A stretch of DNA of 64,000 bases, taken from contig NW_003546297.1 in the NCBI RefSeq assembly GCF_000090795.2, positions 61,373 to 125,372 on the forward strand. The letters are read 5' to 3'. Shown piece after piece: positions 38,080 to 48,468 of this stretch. Origin of the DNA: Amphimedon queenslandica. Lineage: Eukaryota > Porifera > Demospongiae > Haplosclerida > Niphatidae. A program made the position numbers and the translations under genes. Position 1 is the stretch's first letter. Each line of letters begins with the position of its first letter. The notes under the pieces are model-generated. The model saw nothing but the letters and a program-made list of their open reading frames with translations. It searched no databases and was not told the origin of the DNA.

Positions 38080-38199
38080 GTCTGCGGCCATACCACGTTG
38101 AAAGCACCAGTTCCCATCTGAACACTGAAGTTAAGCAACGTCGGGCCGGCCTAGTACTTGGATGGGTGACCGCCTAGGAATCGCCGGTGTCGCAGACTT
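38080..38199 (+). rRNA. 5S ribosomal RNA
   Basis: A full-length (about 120 nt) 5S gene. The ends GTCTGCGGCC and GTCGCAGACTT pair as helix I. The internal RNA polymerase III promoter is intact: A-box region AAGTTAAGCAACGTCGGG and C-box region TTGGATGGGTGACCGCCTAG. A T-run starting near 38203 is the polymerase III terminator. Single copy here, between two protein genes rather than in a tandem array. Confidence 0.96.
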
Positions 38200-38201
38200 C
38201 T

Positions 38202-38210
38202 ATTTTTTTT
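38202..38210 (+). terminator. RNA polymerase III T-run terminator
   Basis: Run of eight T just after the 5S gene. Confidence 0.75.
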
Positions 38211-38937
38211 CCTTCTAATTTAGAAACCCACTCAACAGTCATATTATTTTTTTGCCAAATTGGGTAGGCATAAATGAAACCAGAAGGAGCTCAAGAGCTG
38301 TAGATTCAACATGAAGAGTATATTCACAAAAAGTAAGACTGTAAGGGACATGCATGGTTGAACAATATTAATTGTATTAAAACAGGTGGGCATGAGACTT
38401 AGGAATATAATCACCTTGTATGTACCCTATTGCCTGCTTAATTATAATATATTAGCTCAAGCATATCTAGATAGCTACTGCACAGTCAATTGTCAAACAC
38501 ACAATGTCGAAATGTTTGTTGATTTTAAATTATTTTTTTTCTAATTGTAGGGGTTTGATATGTATAGTTGTCGCCATGCCACACCCAGTGCATATTATTT
38601 GTCTCCCCCTCCTCATCTACAAGTACTTCATATAATACTCTATCACTCATACTAAGAAACAAGTAAGACAGAGTTTATATGACAGTTCTTTCCATTATTA
38701 AAATTAATAAATACTCATACACGACCTGTTATGCCCCACCAGAATGTACATGTATGCTATACTTATTAGTAACTTTAAATTTATTGCTCACAAGATCAGT
38801 GTTTAATTCTAATTACTCTGCAACAATTACTGTCTCCTCCAATGAACATTTCAAAAGTTAATTGTTTATTGTTGCTATGATTTTCGACCATGTAAGGGCT
38901 TCCCTCAACCCTTAGACTATTTCTAACCACATTTTAA
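38211..38937. other. Intergenic DNA upstream of the first TRIM-NHL gene
   Basis: No gene seen. The last 130 bp before the TRIM start are duplicated in front of the second TRIM copy (41038-41160), so they were part of the duplication unit and probably include the promoter. Confidence 0.6.
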
Positions 38938-40795
38938 ATGGCTGTCAAATCAACTTCTTCACTCTCTATACTAGAAGAGCTCCTCACTTGTTCTGCCTGT
39001 CTTGAATTCTTTGTTAATCCTAAGACATTATCCTGTCATCATTCTTTCTGCCAAACTTGTCTAGAGGAATTACCAAAAGAGAATGCCCATTCATTTCTTT
39101 GTCCTACTTGTCGTTGTCGTACACAATTACCTGATGGAGGAGTAGCTGGCCTTCCTACTGCTTTCTACCTTGTCAAGTGTAAAGAGATACACAGTCAAAT
39201 GAAGAAGGAGACCAAATGTGATAACTGTAGCAAGAGCAATGCTGTCGGTTACTGTAAAATGTGTCACGAATCACTTTGTGCTAATTGTGTTGAAGTACAC
39301 AATAAGTGGAGTAGGTTCTCTAATCATAAGATAGTTGATGTCATTTTGGTACAGAATTTACTGTCAGTTGTTGAACAGTTTAGAGAAGTAAAGGGCGCAC
39401 TGACTGATAGAATAAAGAAAGGAAGAGAGACCAAGCCACTTCGAGAAAGTCAGAGGGATTATGACCAATCATGGAACATCGACAAATTGCTACATTTCTT
39501 AACTGAAGAAGGAAAATCCTTTCAAGATCTTTCTAAAGATGATGAAGCAGACCATCTATTTGTATCACTAATGGAGCTCAACAGTCTTCTGGTTAAGCAA
39601 GATTTGAGTGCGTTCAAAGATTATGATGGAGCTGCTATTGCTATTTCTCGCACTGTCCTACAGCAATGTACCATCAAAGTGAATGAAGTTAATTGCACTG
39701 ATTCAAGGTTGCTGTCATTCTCTTTGTCTATTGAATTACCTGCCTATGGTCGTGTCGTCATTCCAGTCTCTTCAATCAAGTGTCGGTTAATCCCAATCAT
39801 CAAAGGAAAAGAGCAACATAAAGATAAGTATAAGATCACAACCACTAGTGCCCCTGGAATATATAAAGTTGATTGCTGTCCATTGGCTAGTGGTGCTCAT
39901 AGTTTATCAGTTCATATTTATGATGTGCAGCTTGAGTCTGTATCACTGATGGTTCCATTTAATCCTCACTTTGATACCATAGCTCCAGCTCGTGCCATAT
40001 GCAAACTGTCAACAAGTTCTAATGTTGTTGTTGGTAATAATGGCATTGTTATGTTCACTCAAGTCTATACAGTAGCTGAATTTCGTTGGAACTGTGATAT
40101 CAAATATTTTAATTCGCAGGATATTACTAGAGCAGCTGCTTCTATTGTTAAGACTTACAAAGTAGCTCGCAATGTTTACTTTTCATCCAAAAATGATGTC
40201 ATTGTGATATCAAAACAATTTATTGAAATTTTGACATTAAAAGGAACTTTGGTTAGAACAATGTCAGATCCTATTAACTTTCTTAACAGTCCCAGTTGTG
40301 CTGTAGCCTCATCTATCACTGGCTATATACATTGCTGATGGAGATAGAGTTCACATTTTGTCTTCTGATCTAGGATACATTCGTTCCTTTGGCAAGAATG
40401 GAGAAGGCAATCGAGAGTTCAAGGGAGTCAATGGTATCGCTATTGCAGTCATTGATGGTGAGGAGTTTTTGTATGTCACTGATGGAGGTAATCATCGCAT
40501 TCAAAAGTTCACTCATCTTGGGGAATATTTGTCTACTTTTGGCACACAGGGATCTGATCCTGGCCAACTGAAGAACCCTTATGGTATTACTGTTGGTACT
40601 GGCAATCTCCTCTATATAACAGAGTGTGGGAATCATCGTATCTCAGTATTCACTTTTAGAGGTGATTTTGTTCGTTGTTTTGGAGGTCAAGGTACTAATA
40701 TTGACCAGTTCAATCATCCAAATGTAATAACATTCGATAGTAATGGAGTAATGTATGTTTATGACTCTAACAACAAGAGACTAATACTGTATTAA
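38938..40795 (+). pseudogene. TRIM-NHL protein gene, copy 1, frameshifted
   Basis: Single exon. The reading frame 38938-40338 encodes a RING (CSACLEFF, SCHHSFCQTC, CPTC), a B-box (CDNCSKSN to CANCVEVHNKW), a helical linker and a filamin-like domain (APGIYKVDCCPLASGAHSL). It then meets a stop in the NHL beta-propeller at GYIHC. Relative to copy 2, two bases are missing in the ATAT run at about 40325-40330; from 40332 the NHL coding sequence continues in another frame to 40795. Either the gene is a recent pseudogene, makes a truncated protein without most of the propeller, or the shift is an assembly error. The remaining sequence is otherwise well conserved, favouring a young lesion or an error. 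TRIM-NHL proteins are RING E3 ligases, often RNA-binding through NHL. Confidence 0.75.
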
Positions 40796-41160
40796 AATTA
40801 ATATTAATTATTGATGTAGCTAATAGTTATTATCCCAACAGCCTGTTTCATTTATTAATTGTGAGACTGTTTGCTGTGTTACTATTAATAGTCATTATTA
40901 TTATTAATTTTAAAACTGCTTCATTGTTTTTAGTCATTCTGTGCATAGTAAAACATATAATTTATACATATATCAGGCACATACACATATGTCATGCTTT
41001 ATGATACTTGAGTTATTGGTATGATACATAGTAGCCTACTCTGCAACAATTATTGTCTCCTCCAATAGACATTTTCAAAAGTTGTTTATTGTTGGTATTT
41101 TGATTGTAGACCATGAATTGTAAAGGTTTCCCTCAACCCTTATTTCTAACCACATTTTAA
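40796..41160. other. Spacer between the tandem TRIM-NHL genes
   Basis: AT-rich. The 3' part repeats the region upstream of copy 1, including TTTCTAACCACATTTTAA directly before the ATG. Confidence 0.6.
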
Positions 41161-42990
41161 ATGGCTGTCAAATCAACTTCGTCACTCTCTATACTAGAGG
41201 AGCTCCTCACTTGTTCTGTCTGTCTTGAATTCTTTACCCACCCTAAGATGTTATCCTGTCATCATTCTTTCTGCCAGACTTGTCTAGAGAAATTAGAGAA
41301 TGCCCATTCATTTCTCTGTCCTACTTGTCGTTGTCGTACACAAGTACCTGATGGAGAAGTAGCTGGCCTTCCTACTGCTTTCTACCTTGTCAAGTGTAAA
41401 GAGATACACAGTCAAATGAAGAAGGAGACCAAATGTCATAACTGTGACAAAAGCAATGCTACTGGCTACTGTAAAATGTGCCACGAATCACTTTGCATTA
41501 GCTGTATTGAAGTACATAACAGGTGGAGTAGGTTCTCTGACCATAAGATAGTTGACATCATTTTGGTACAGAATTTACTATCAACTGTTGAGCAGTTTAG
41601 AGAAGTAAAAGGTGCACTGACTGATAGCACAAAGAAAGAAAGAGAGGCCAGACAAGGTGGAGAAGGTCATGGGGATTGTGAGCAGTGGGAGAATATTGAT
41701 AAGTTACTTCACCTTTTGACTGGAGAAGGAAAATCCATTGAAAGTGTTCATAATGATGATGAAGTAGAACTTTTACTAATAGAACTAAATCGTCTTCTAC
41801 TTAGGCAAGATTCAAATGCTGTTTTGACAAACTATTATGGAGCTGCTATCTCTCGTACTGCCCTGCAGGAGTGTGTCGTGAAAGTAAGTAAAGTTACTTG
41901 TACTGATGCAATGTTGCTCTCATTCTCTCTGTTGATTCAATTACCTGCTTCTGTCATCATTCCAGTCTCTTCAATCAAGTGTCGGTTAATTCCAATGATT
42001 AAAGAAAAGGAGCAACATAAAGACAAGTATAAGATCACAACCACTAGTGCCCCTGGAATATATAAAGTTGATTGCTGTCCATTGGCTAGTGGTGCTCATA
42101 GTTTATCAGTTCATATTTATGATGTGCAGCTTGAGTCTGTATCACTGATGGTTCCTTTCAACCCTCACTTTGATACCATAGCTCCAGCTCGTGCCATATA
42201 TGGATTCGGGTCAGTATCTAGTGTTGCTGTTAGTAATGATGGTCTTATTATTTTTACCGAGCACCAGCATATCGATCAAAATCACTTGCATTTTATTAAG
42301 TGTTTTAACTCCCAGGATAATATTGTACCAGAAGCAGCTTCTGTCATAAAGTCTTACGATGTAGATCAATTTGTTTGTGCATCACTTAAGAATGATGTCA
42401 TTGTCATAACAGAACAATCTGCTGAAATTTTGACATTAAAAGGAGAATTAGTTAGGAAGATGACCGATTCTATTACCTTCACTAGATGTCTTAGTTGTGC
42501 TGTCGTTTCATCTATAACTGGCTACATATACATTGCTGATAATAATGATGTTTACATTTTGTCTTCTGATCTAAGATTCATTCGCTCCTTTGGTGGTTAC
42601 GGATCAAAAAATGGAAAGTTTTATGAAGCCAAAGGTGTTGCTATTGCAGTCATTGATGGTGAGGAGTTTCTGTATGTCACTGATAGATGTAATCATCGCA
42701 TTCAAAAGTTCACTTATCTTGGGGAATACCTGTCTACTTTTGGGACACAGGGATCTGATCCTGGCCAGCTGAAGAACCCTTATGGTATTGCCATTGGTAC
42801 TGGCAATCTCCTCTATATAACAGAGTGTGGAAATCATCGTATCTCAATATTCACTTTTGGAGGGGATTTTGTTCGTTGCTTCGGAGGTCAAGGTAATAAT
42901 ATTGACCAGTTTAGTAACCCAAGAGGAATAACATTTGATAATAATGGAGTAATGTATGTTTATGACTGCAACAGATTATTACTGTATTGA
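41161..42990 (+). CDS. TRIM-NHL protein, copy 2, intact
   Basis: Single exon, 609 residues. Domains in order: C3HC4 RING at about 18-62 (CSVCLEFF, SCHHSFCQTC, CPTC), a B-box at about 90-130 (CHNCDKSN, CKMC, CISCIEVHN, SDHK), a helical linker, a filamin/IG-FLMN domain at about 235-335, and four or more NHL repeats at about 350-609 (EEFLYVTDRCNHRIQKFTYL, NLLYITECGNHRISIF). This is the domain order of TRIM2/TRIM3/TRIM71, so it is probably a cytosolic RING E3 ligase that binds partners or RNA through the propeller. The absence of introns is unusual beside neighbours with many, and suggests a retroposed or lineage-expanded family. Copy 1 lies 365 bp upstream. Confidence 0.92.
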   Translation: MAVKSTSSLSILEELLTCSVCLEFFTHPKMLSCHHSFCQTCLEKLENAHSFLCPTCRCRTQVPDGEVAGLPTAFYLVKCKEIHSQMKKETKCHNCDKSNATGYCKMCHESLCISCIEVHNRWSRFSDHKIVDIILVQNLLSTVEQFREVKGALTDSTKKEREARQGGEGHGDCEQWENIDKLLHLLTGEGKSIESVHNDDEVELLLIELNRLLLRQDSNAVLTNYYGAAISRTALQECVVKVSKVTCTDAMLLSFSLLIQLPASVIIPVSSIKCRLIPMIKEKEQHKDKYKITTTSAPGIYKVDCCPLASGAHSLSVHIYDVQLESVSLMVPFNPHFDTIAPARAIYGFGSVSSVAVSNDGLIIFTEHQHIDQNHLHFIKCFNSQDNIVPEAASVIKSYDVDQFVCASLKNDVIVITEQSAEILTLKGELVRKMTDSITFTRCLSCAVVSSITGYIYIADNNDVYILSSDLRFIRSFGGYGSKNGKFYEAKGVAIAVIDGEEFLYVTDRCNHRIQKFTYLGEYLSTFGTQGSDPGQLKNPYGIAIGTGNLLYITECGNHRISIFTFGGDFVRCFGGQGNNIDQFSNPRGITFDNNGVMYVYDCNRLLLY

Positions 42991-43668
42991 ATAGTCTTAA
43001 TTTCTGCCACTTAAACTACATATTGATTAAATTTGATTTATTGAAGTTATTTTTTGAAGTGAGCAATACAATTTATTAATACATGATGAAGTTAATGCCA
43101 ACTAGATAGAAGTACTGTGCAAGTACCAAACATTTACAATAATATTTTTCTAGCCAGTTAGAATTTGTTATAATCTTTCTTTTCTTCAAGATCCTGTCCT
43201 ATTTTCAGAAAAAGATCAAAGGCACACTTACATCATTGACCTAGCTTAGAGTTTGTAGCTGCCTTGACAAAAGGGTGAATGCATTTATAATACTCAATAC
43301 TCTATTTGTACTTGTAATAATTATAATAATTATACTGATTCCTGTACAGTAAAGCCTACTATTGTCTAGTGTCTATATTCAGTTAGTACATGTATTTCTG
43401 ATATTGTATTTGTATTTTCATAGCCGGGAATGATGAATATGATTAAAAGTACAACCCTGTTAACCCACAATAGACTTAGTAATTTATTTTTGCACCACAA
43501 ATTACATGCACTAGTTCATGTGTGCATTCAGCTATACATTTATCCAATACATGTACTGGTATATGTATGCAACCATGCATTGGGCAATATAAGGACATCC
43601 TGCTAATCAAAATTGGATTTTTAAGAAGCCACGCCCATAATTACACTTATACTCGTGGTACATTCACA
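42991..43668. other. Intergenic DNA between TRIM-NHL copy 2 and NMD3
   Basis: No gene recognised. NMD3 promoter elements should lie in the last 200 bp (the segment around 43630 has GCCACGCCCAT), but I see no TATA box. Confidence 0.5.
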
Positions 43669-46600
43669 ATGGAGTACATTTCTCCTTCTTTGAGTAGAGA
43701 AGAGGACAGTATGCAGCGAATGTAAGGCCTACCGCTCTATTCTATCAATCTATTGTCTCTTTCCCTAGCCTTTGCTGTCAGTGTGGTACAATGATTGAGC
43801 CAAATCCAGCCAATATGTGCGTGGCTTGCCTAAGGACCCAGGTCGGCTACAAACCACTTTATAGTGTCTCATTGCCCGCTCTTTAGGTCGATATCACTGA
43901 AGGAATACCAAAGCAATCTACTATATACTTCTGTAGGAGTTGTGAAAGGTGAATTGAGATGACAAAACAATAGATATTGTAATAATTATTATTTTTGTTA
44001 TTATTATTATTGTTAGGTATTTGCAGCCTCCGTCTGGTTGGGTTTCTTGTAGTCTAGAGTCCCGTGAGTTGCTGGCTCTCTGTCTCAAGAAACTGAAGGG
44101 TCTCGGTAAGGTACACCTGGTAGACGCAGGATTCATATGGACAGAGCCTCACTCAAAGAGACTCAAGATAAAACTGACCATACAGAAGGAGGTGAGTGGA
44201 TGAGTAGTTAATGTACATGTATAATATACATTGTACATACAAAAGTTTGATTGTATTCGAAGTATTGCAAGTTATGAGCCTTTGAAAAAGAGGTTTTTTT
44301 GTAGTCTTGACCAATGTTTTAAGATGTGACAATGGAACTAATGGGTTTTTGCTTGTCACGGATTTCGTGACAATAGAACGAATGGGTTTTTGCTTGTCAC
44401 GGATTTCGTGACAATAGAACGAATGGGTTTTTGCTTGTCACGGATTTTGTGACAATAGAACGAATGGGCTTTTGCTTGTCACGGATTTCATGACAATAGA
44501 ACGAATTGGTTTTTGCTTGTCATAGATTTTGTGACAATAGAATGAATGGGTTTTTCGCTTGTCATGGATTTTGTGACAATGGAACGAATGGGTTTTTTTG
44601 AGCATATTCTCAATTTCTAATCACACTTATATAAGATCAAAGAACTATAATTATTAATCGGTGGGTTTGGCTTTATGTCTGTAGATGCTAGCAGGGACTC
44701 TATTACAGCAGGTGTTTGTTGTTGAGTTCATTGTTCATCATCAAATGTGCGAGGACTGTCAAAGAAGAGAAGCTAAGGATTACTGGAAAGCCGTCGTTCA
44801 AGTTAGACAAAAGGTAAAAAAACACGATTCTCTCTTATCATTATTACATTGTACTTGTTAATTTTTTTTTCCTAATTTTATAGACGACACATAAAAAGAC
44901 GTTTCTTTACCTTGAGCAGTTGATCCTTAAGCACAACATTCACTCAAACGTCCTCCGAATAAAAGAAATAAAAGGAGGCCTTGACTTTTATTACGCTCAA
45001 AAACAAGATGCTAGGAAAATGGTAGAATTCATAATGAGCGTGGTCCCATCAAAGTAACAACAAGCAAAAATTTCACGACTTTTTTATGTACATGTAGGTA
45101 CAAGACGTCACAGGAATTGATATCTCATGATGTTCACAGCAATACTTACAATTACAAGTTCACCTTCTCGGTTGAGATAGTTCCGGTATGTAGAGACAAT
45201 GTAGTCTGTCTGCCTCGTAAGGTAGCCAATAGTCTTGGGAATATTAGGTTAGGAGAGAAAGATACTTGTAGAAATGTATATACTGTACATGTACATGTAG
45301 TGTGATGGTTTACATGTGTCCATTGTTTGTTGTAGTCCTGTCGTCATTTGCTCTAAAGTTAACAGTTCACTTCAAGTCATTGATCCAACTAATTTGCAAG
45401 GTATTGAATCACTGCATATGATGTGTCGTTCATGTACTTAAGTATTTGTATAAGCAGGATTTGATTCCCACCAGATTTTGGTATGTCAGTCGATTACCAA
45501 TTACCCTATACTATAGTATGGCATACCCCATACTATAGTCTGGCATAGGGACTTTGGCCAAATTTCATGAAAAATGACTAGGAGAGAATTCTTTATTTTT
45601 ATAATTTTTTCTGATACATATAGATGTCCTTATGCTGTATATCAAGTTTGAGCTAATTCCGATAAAGTTTGGATTTTTTATGATTTTTTGAAGTTGCTCC
45701 AAAATCTGGCCAACGACCCTGTACTATTAGTAACGCGGTAGCGTTACTAAGTAGGATTCACCCCCAAACAAAATGGCTGCCACGACTTTTGCAGCCTTGC
45801 TATACCTGGAAAACGAGCTCCTATGCTTACCAGACTTTATAGAGGACCTTATCTTGACCAGAGGACTCCAATGGTGCAACTAGCGTGGCTCTAGACCTTG
45901 TCTAAGCGAAAAGTCAAAAATCGGCGAACCGGCCGTTTTGTTCAGCCACCTTTTTTCATCTTCATCATCATCATCATCATCTTCTTCATCATCAAGTCCT
46001 GTCAATCCAGTTGTCGGTGTGTATCTCAGTATCAGTTGGTGCTACAAGAATAATTCTTACACCAATCTACTGCAACAGTCTATGCGCAGGTCCATGTCCC
46101 ATCAGATCATTCTTCAAGTAAGGAAAAAGTGATACTGTGACTGCTGGATCGAGCCATCTTAGCTACATGCCGCCATTTTGTTAATTAAAGAAGCTTGCCA
46201 TGTGCTCTAAAATTTGGGTGTGGTCGCGCATGCTCAGATCTGCAGCTCTGGAAGAAGCAAGTTATTTTTTACCAAGCTATGCTTGAAATCAACTTACTGC
46301 AATACTTTAGTGGAGGTTTCCAGCTAAAAGAAGGTATTGATTTTACATGTTACTGTTTTATCAAATGTGTTATTTTATTTTTAAAAACAAACAATTAATT
46401 AATGTTATGACTTATGATATGCAATGATAATTATGAACTTGACAACAGCCTGGAAGAACAGGAATAGCAGGGAAGATGGACACTCTTAGCTCACAGATTC
46501 TTGAACAAGGACTTGTGTCAAGACTAGTATTAGTTTCACTTGTCATCAGTATAGTTGATATTCCTTCAGCATGTCTATTCAATGCTGTAAATGTTATAAC

Positions 46601-48316
46601 AATGATAATAATAATAAAGAAAATTATTGTTTGTGTAAAATCAACAAGTATCACAATTGCAACTAAAGAAATACTATAAATATTATTTAAAAAATCAACA
46701 CAAACAAGAATATAAAAAATTTAATAAAAACAAGATGAAGTAGGATTCCGAATGACCAACGAAAATACGAAATATTATAAAAAAATCAACACAAACAAGA
46801 ACATAAAAAATTAAAAAAANNNNNNNNNNATTTTTTGAAGTTGCTCCAAAATCTGGTCAACGGCCCTGTACTATAGTACAGTAACTTTGGCCAAATTTCA
46901 TGAAAAATAATTAGGAGAGAATTTTTCATTTTTATAATTTTTTCTGATGCATATACAAGTACTTATGTTGTATATCAAGTTTGAGCTAATTCCGATAAAG
47001 TTTGGATTTTTTATGATTTTTTGAAGTTGCTCCAAAATCTGGTCAACGACCCTGTACTATAGTACAGTAACTTTGGCCAAATTTCATGAAAAATGACTAG
47101 GAGAGAATTCTTCATTTTTATAATTTTTTCTGATACATATACAAGTACATATGTTGTATATCAAGTTTGAGCTAATTCCGATCAATTTTGGATTTTTTAA
47201 TGAATTTTTAAAGTCGCTTCATATCGTACATGTAGTGCAGCTCATGAAGCTCATGCTGTTTAGCTGCTTTGTGGGAAACCACCACTAAAAGTCCCAATAA
47301 TTCAAAAGTAAGAATACCTTCTCTTTATTACAGTGGCAGAGATGTCCTCTGACATATACTGGAGGACTCCATTCACCTCTCTCTTTGATCATCGCCAGTT
47401 GACACAGTTCCTAGTTCTACAAATCGAGGTACTCCCTGGTCAGTTTGTGTCTCGTAGCGGCAGCAGGAAACACGTTCTCTCTGAGGCATGGGTTGCTCCC
47501 CTTGAGGAACTGGACCGTCAGATGTACTGTCGGACTCACCTTGGACACTTTATTAATACGGGGGATGTTGTCCTAGGAGTAGACTTTACCAGAGCCAACC
47601 TGAATAATGAACACTTTGATAAATTAAAGACAACTGAGATACCTGATGTGGTAAGGAGATTAAAATAATAAAAATATCCATGTACATGTAAAGCAATTGC
47701 AATGCCTATACAATTACCGTATAGCGGGTATATTTCGTTCGAGTTGAATTTCGTTCTTTTCGTTCTCATTTCTTGTGGAGCGAACATTTTCCAAACGAAA
47801 AGGGCGTTTCCTCAATGTCATGTGTGCAAAATGGCTGCTCAGAACGAAAATAAAACGAACGAAAATTTCTAATCCTGCTTAGAACGAACATTTTTCCAGA
47901 CGAAATATACCTGCTATACGGTACTGTTTCTTGTGGATCTATAGGTTTTGGTGAAAAAGGCGTACGGTGATCGTCTGAGAAGACATAGGAAGAGAAAATG
48001 GGAGCTTCAGTCTCTACCGAAAGAGACAGAGGACAAGATGGAGGAAGGAGAGGAAGAGAGAGATCTTCTGGACTTTATGGAGGATCTTGAAGAGGACAAG
48101 ACTTATCGTCAAGACATTAATATTTACATGAGTGAGAAAAATAATTTAATTTTTTATTTTATTGTCTTTATTTTCATTCCAGAGCCAAATGATGGAGTTG
48201 TTCCAGTTGAAAATGGAGGATTGACAGGAGAGGAGGAGGAGGAGTCTTACCCCCAGATAGGGGTCGAGGAAATGTTGCAAAATCTAACCATCTCAGACCC
48301 TATGTCTGAACAATAA
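43669..48316 (+). CDS. NMD3: NMD3, 60S ribosomal subunit export adaptor
   Basis: Eleven exons, 43669-43721, 43769-43841, 43887-43948, 44017-44191, 44685-44813, 44884-45053, 45098-45247, 45336-45400, 47334-47650, 47945-48131 and 48183-48316, give 504 residues against 503 in human. NMD3 binds the pre-60S subunit and recruits CRM1 for nuclear export. The N-terminal zinc-binding Cys pairs are present (LCCQCG, MCVACL, FCRSCER, CEDCQR). Other conserved blocks include LESRELLALCLKKLKG, LVDAGFIWTEPHSKRLK, KTFLYLEQLILKHNIHSNVL, DIHSNTYNYKFTFSVEIVPV-like sequence and CRTHLGHFINTGDVVLG. The acidic C-terminus with EEMLQNLTI fits the leucine-rich export signal. Introns 4, 8 and 9 carry a minisatellite, satellite A with an assembly gap, and a MITE. 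Convergent with INTS9, 152 bp away. Confidence 0.96.
44325..44598. repeat. 41-bp hairpin minisatellite in NMD3 intron 4
   Basis: About 6.7 tandem copies of a 41-bp unit containing GAACGAATGGGTTTTTGC. Each unit junction holds the inverted repeat TTGTCACG/CGTGACAA around a 5-nt spacer, so every unit can form a hairpin. Copies differ by a few substitutions, several of which weaken a stem. Confidence 0.9.
45490..45722 (+). repeat. Satellite family A in NMD3 intron 8, left block
   Basis: One unit with GCCAAATTTCATGAAAAATG through AAGTTGCTCCAAAATCTGGC, interrupted at 45722 by unrelated DNA. The array resumes at 46830 after an assembly gap. Confidence 0.8.
45727..46819. other. Insertion-like segment inside the NMD3 satellite array
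   Basis: Starts with a perfect 10-bp hairpin, TTAGTAACGC-GGTA-GCGTTACTAA, at 45727-45750, exactly where the satellite breaks off mid-unit at CCCTGTACTAT. Inside are an ATC/TCA-rich stretch (about 45955-45995), short open frames without recognised homology, and near the right end a duplicated A-rich segment (46683-46715 and 46770-46812). It may be a transposon or a segment placed by the assembler; no matching right-hand inverted repeat was found. Confidence 0.5.
46820..46829. other. Assembly gap (10 N)
   Basis: Ten N bases, probably a gap of unknown size inside the repeat-rich NMD3 intron 8. It does not touch an exon. Confidence 0.99.
46830..47225 (+). repeat. Satellite family A in NMD3 intron 8, right block
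   Basis: About two units with CCCTGTACTATAGTACAG junctions and a period near 185 bp, same orientation as the left block. Confidence 0.85.
47715..47923. mobile_element. MITE-like inverted-repeat element in NMD3 intron 9
   Basis: About 209 bp. The left end TACCGTATAGCGGGTATATT and the reverse complement of the right end agree at 23 of 24 positions. Internal sub-repeats of AACGAA/TTCGTT add further inverted symmetry. No coding capacity. A target-site duplication is not clear. Confidence 0.8.
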
Positions 48317-48468
48317 GGAACCCCATAGTACATGTAGGAATCTATTTGAAGGATTTTTGTAAATAGAAAATCAACTTTTCTCTAATTATCATTGCTATTT
48401 AAAACATTTGAGAAACAAAGTGTACAATTTTAATGATTTTTGTTATGTACATGTATATACGTTAAAAT

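Noticed and set aside
40370-40636. 88-residue minus-strand ORF, repeated at 42604-42837
   Set aside because: Antisense shadow of the NHL repeats; present in both TRIM copies only because the sense strand is conserved.
44325-44598. Regular repeats resembling a CRISPR array
   Set aside because: Units are directly tandem with no unique spacers, in an intron of an animal gene.
46476-46679. 67-residue hydrophobic ORF in NMD3 intron 8
   Set aside because: No family recognised; it is inside a repeat-rich intron beside an assembly gap and could be chance or a transposon remnant.
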